From a bacterium (GTDB taxonomy: Bacteria; Desulfobacterota; Binatia; HRBIN30; CADEER01): a stretch of 64,000 nucleotides of DNA. The stretch spans positions 69,412 to 133,411 of the forward strand of contig JAUIGL010000006.1 in the NCBI GenBank assembly GCA_030430165.1, given 5' to 3'. Of this stretch, positions 63,048 to 64,000 are shown piece by piece. A model generated the notes under the pieces. The model was not told where the DNA came from. It ran no database searches and was given only the letters and a program-made list of their open reading frames with translations. The translations under genes were made by a program, and so were the position numbers. The stretch's first letter is position 1, and the number at the start of each line of letters is the position of its first letter.

Positions 63048-64000
63048 ATGGGCCCTCCTTCTCGAGGCACGGTACCGTCGACCGCGGGAAGTTGGCTTCA
63101 CGTCATCATGCGCGCCCTCGATGCCCTGGACCTCGACGCCGAGCGACTCGCCCTGCGCGCCGGGATCAGTCATCGACACCTCCGCTCGAAGTCCGAGCGA
63201 GTCCCTCAGCCCCAGATGACGAAACTCTGGCACCTCGCCGAAGATGCCTCCGGCGACCCGTACCTCGGCCTGCACGTTGCACGCCACGTGAGTCCCTCCA
63301 CCTTCGGCGCCCTCACCCACGCAACCTACGCCAGCAGCAACATGGAATCGGCCTTCAAGCGGATCGTAAGGTATCAGCACATGATGACCGACTCGCTGAA
63401 GCTCGGCACCGAGTGCAGCGACGTCGGCTACCGCCTGACCATCGAGCCGTTCAGCCCGGACGAGCCGCCCGACGTGGAGATCGACGCCTTTTGCGCCACA
63501 TGGGTTCGAACCATGCGGCAGCTCACCTCCCACAGAGGCGGGGTCGATCCCACCCGCGTAAGTTGGCGCCGCCCAAAGCCGCGGCGAGCCGCACTCTACC
63601 GCCGGGTGTTCCGAGCGCCGATCGAGTTCGCAGCAAAGGAGACCTATATCGAGTACGCGCGTCGCGACAGCGAGATGCTGCTTCCCGACGTCAACCCCGA
63701 ACTGGTCCACCACTACGAACGGTTCGTCGCCAACGACGTCGCCCAGTTGGAATCCTCCTCGACCACGGAACGGGTGCGAGGCCTGTTGATCGACTCCCTC
63801 TCCGAGGGGCCGAGCCAAGCCGCGGTCGCGCGAGCGCTCCGCATGAGCCGAAGCTCGCTGAAAACCGCGCTATCCCGGGAGGGCAGCACGTTTCAGGGCA
63901 TCTTGACCGACCTCCGCTCGGAACTGGCATGCGACTATCTGTCCGAGGGGAACTACTCGATCAAGGAGATCGCATTCCTGCTCGGCTTCTCCGACGCCAC
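63048..64000 (+). CDS. AraC-family transcriptional regulator (truncated by window edge)
   Basis: 317 codons from ATG 63048 to the window end, without a stop. The N-terminal ~200 residues resemble the arabinose-binding-like domain of OruR/ArgR-type regulators (HLAEDASGDPYLGLHVARHVSPSTFGALTHA, then ASSNMESAFKRIVRYQHMMTD). The C-terminal part contains the two helix-turn-helix motifs: SQAAVARALRMSRSSLKTALSREG, and the beginning of the second in YSIKEIAFLLGFSDA. Only the very end is missing. It is divergent from the sulfatase gene and probably controls it. The inducer is unknown. Confidence 0.88.
   Translation, partial: MGPPSRGTVPSTAGSWLHVIMRALDALDLDAERLALRAGISHRHLRSKSERVPQPQMTKLWHLAEDASGDPYLGLHVARHVSPSTFGALTHATYASSNMESAFKRIVRYQHMMTDSLKLGTECSDVGYRLTIEPFSPDEPPDVEIDAFCATWVRTMRQLTSHRGGVDPTRVSWRRPKPRRAALYRRVFRAPIEFAAKETYIEYARRDSEMLLPDVNPELVHHYERFVANDVAQLESSSTTERVRGLLIDSLSEGPSQAAVARALRMSRSSLKTALSREGSTFQGILTDLRSELACDYLSEGNYSIKEIAFLLGFSDA

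Overview
The window is GC-rich chromosomal DNA from a Gram-negative bacterium. Evidence for an outer membrane includes a beta-barrel porin, lipobox lipoproteins, an exosortase and long-form PstC/PstA permeases. Several features resemble the Deltaproteobacteria in the old sense (Myxococcota or Binatota-like lineages): a CGNG-type cysteine-rich secreted protein, a Thr/Pro-linked lipoprotein sulfatase with dockerin-like calcium repeats, a double-length ThyX and DUF1015. This placement is an inference from gene content, since no rRNA lies in the window. I saw no tRNA, rRNA, CRISPR array, prophage or insertion sequence. Most of the DNA is ordinary housekeeping chromosome.

Layout, 1-13 kb: a truncated MgtE gene (-), then cysE, an acyl-CoA dehydrogenase and an acyl-ACP thioesterase (+). 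Next come a single-domain response regulator and a porin-glnK-amtB nitrogen operon (-) behind a good sigma-54 promoter. A dicarboxylate-type symporter (-) is divergent from an NtrC-family regulator (+). DUF427, sppA and a cysteine-rich secreted protein follow.

13-25 kb is a phosphate island. The complete Pho operon pstS-pstC-pstA-pstB-phoU-phoB-phoR (-) has a Pho-box-like promoter. Across a 354-bp intergenic region it faces a (+) operon of Ppx/GppA phosphatase, CYTH-domain protein and SixA-like phosphatase, so phosphate uptake and polyphosphate turnover sit back to back.

25-44 kb: a small unknown gene, a cupin gene overlapping rsmH, an unknown gene, rsmI and a Gfo/Idh/MocA oxidoreductase. 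RsmH and RsmI modify the same 16S rRNA base. Then a LysA-type decarboxylase, an HCCA isomerase-like protein, two Hsp20 genes with a strong terminator, aceE, a nested palindromic repeat that supplies the 3' end of nadE, a small zinc-ribbon-like protein, and an ABC ATPase-like protein that has lost almost all catalytic motifs. SIMPL, plsC, argC, an NSS transporter and an exosortase pair complete this part.

44-55 kb: a (-) nucleotide and cell-wall operon alr-purH-purD-purE-DUF1015-thyX-DUF309, divergent from thiS-thiG-thiE and a UbiE-like methyltransferase (+).

55-64 kb is more accessory: a flavin-dependent halogenase-like enzyme, an FG-GAP/ASPIC lipoprotein gene interrupted by an in-frame TGA, a MarC protein, a 1083-residue lipoprotein sulfatase, and a divergent AraC-family regulator (cut by the window end) next to a 22-bp-spaced direct repeat typical of AraC operators.

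The most unusual items are the motif-less ABC ATPase homologue, the TGA-interrupted FG-GAP/ASPIC gene with a GGUC hairpin after the stop, and the repeat-derived end of nadE.
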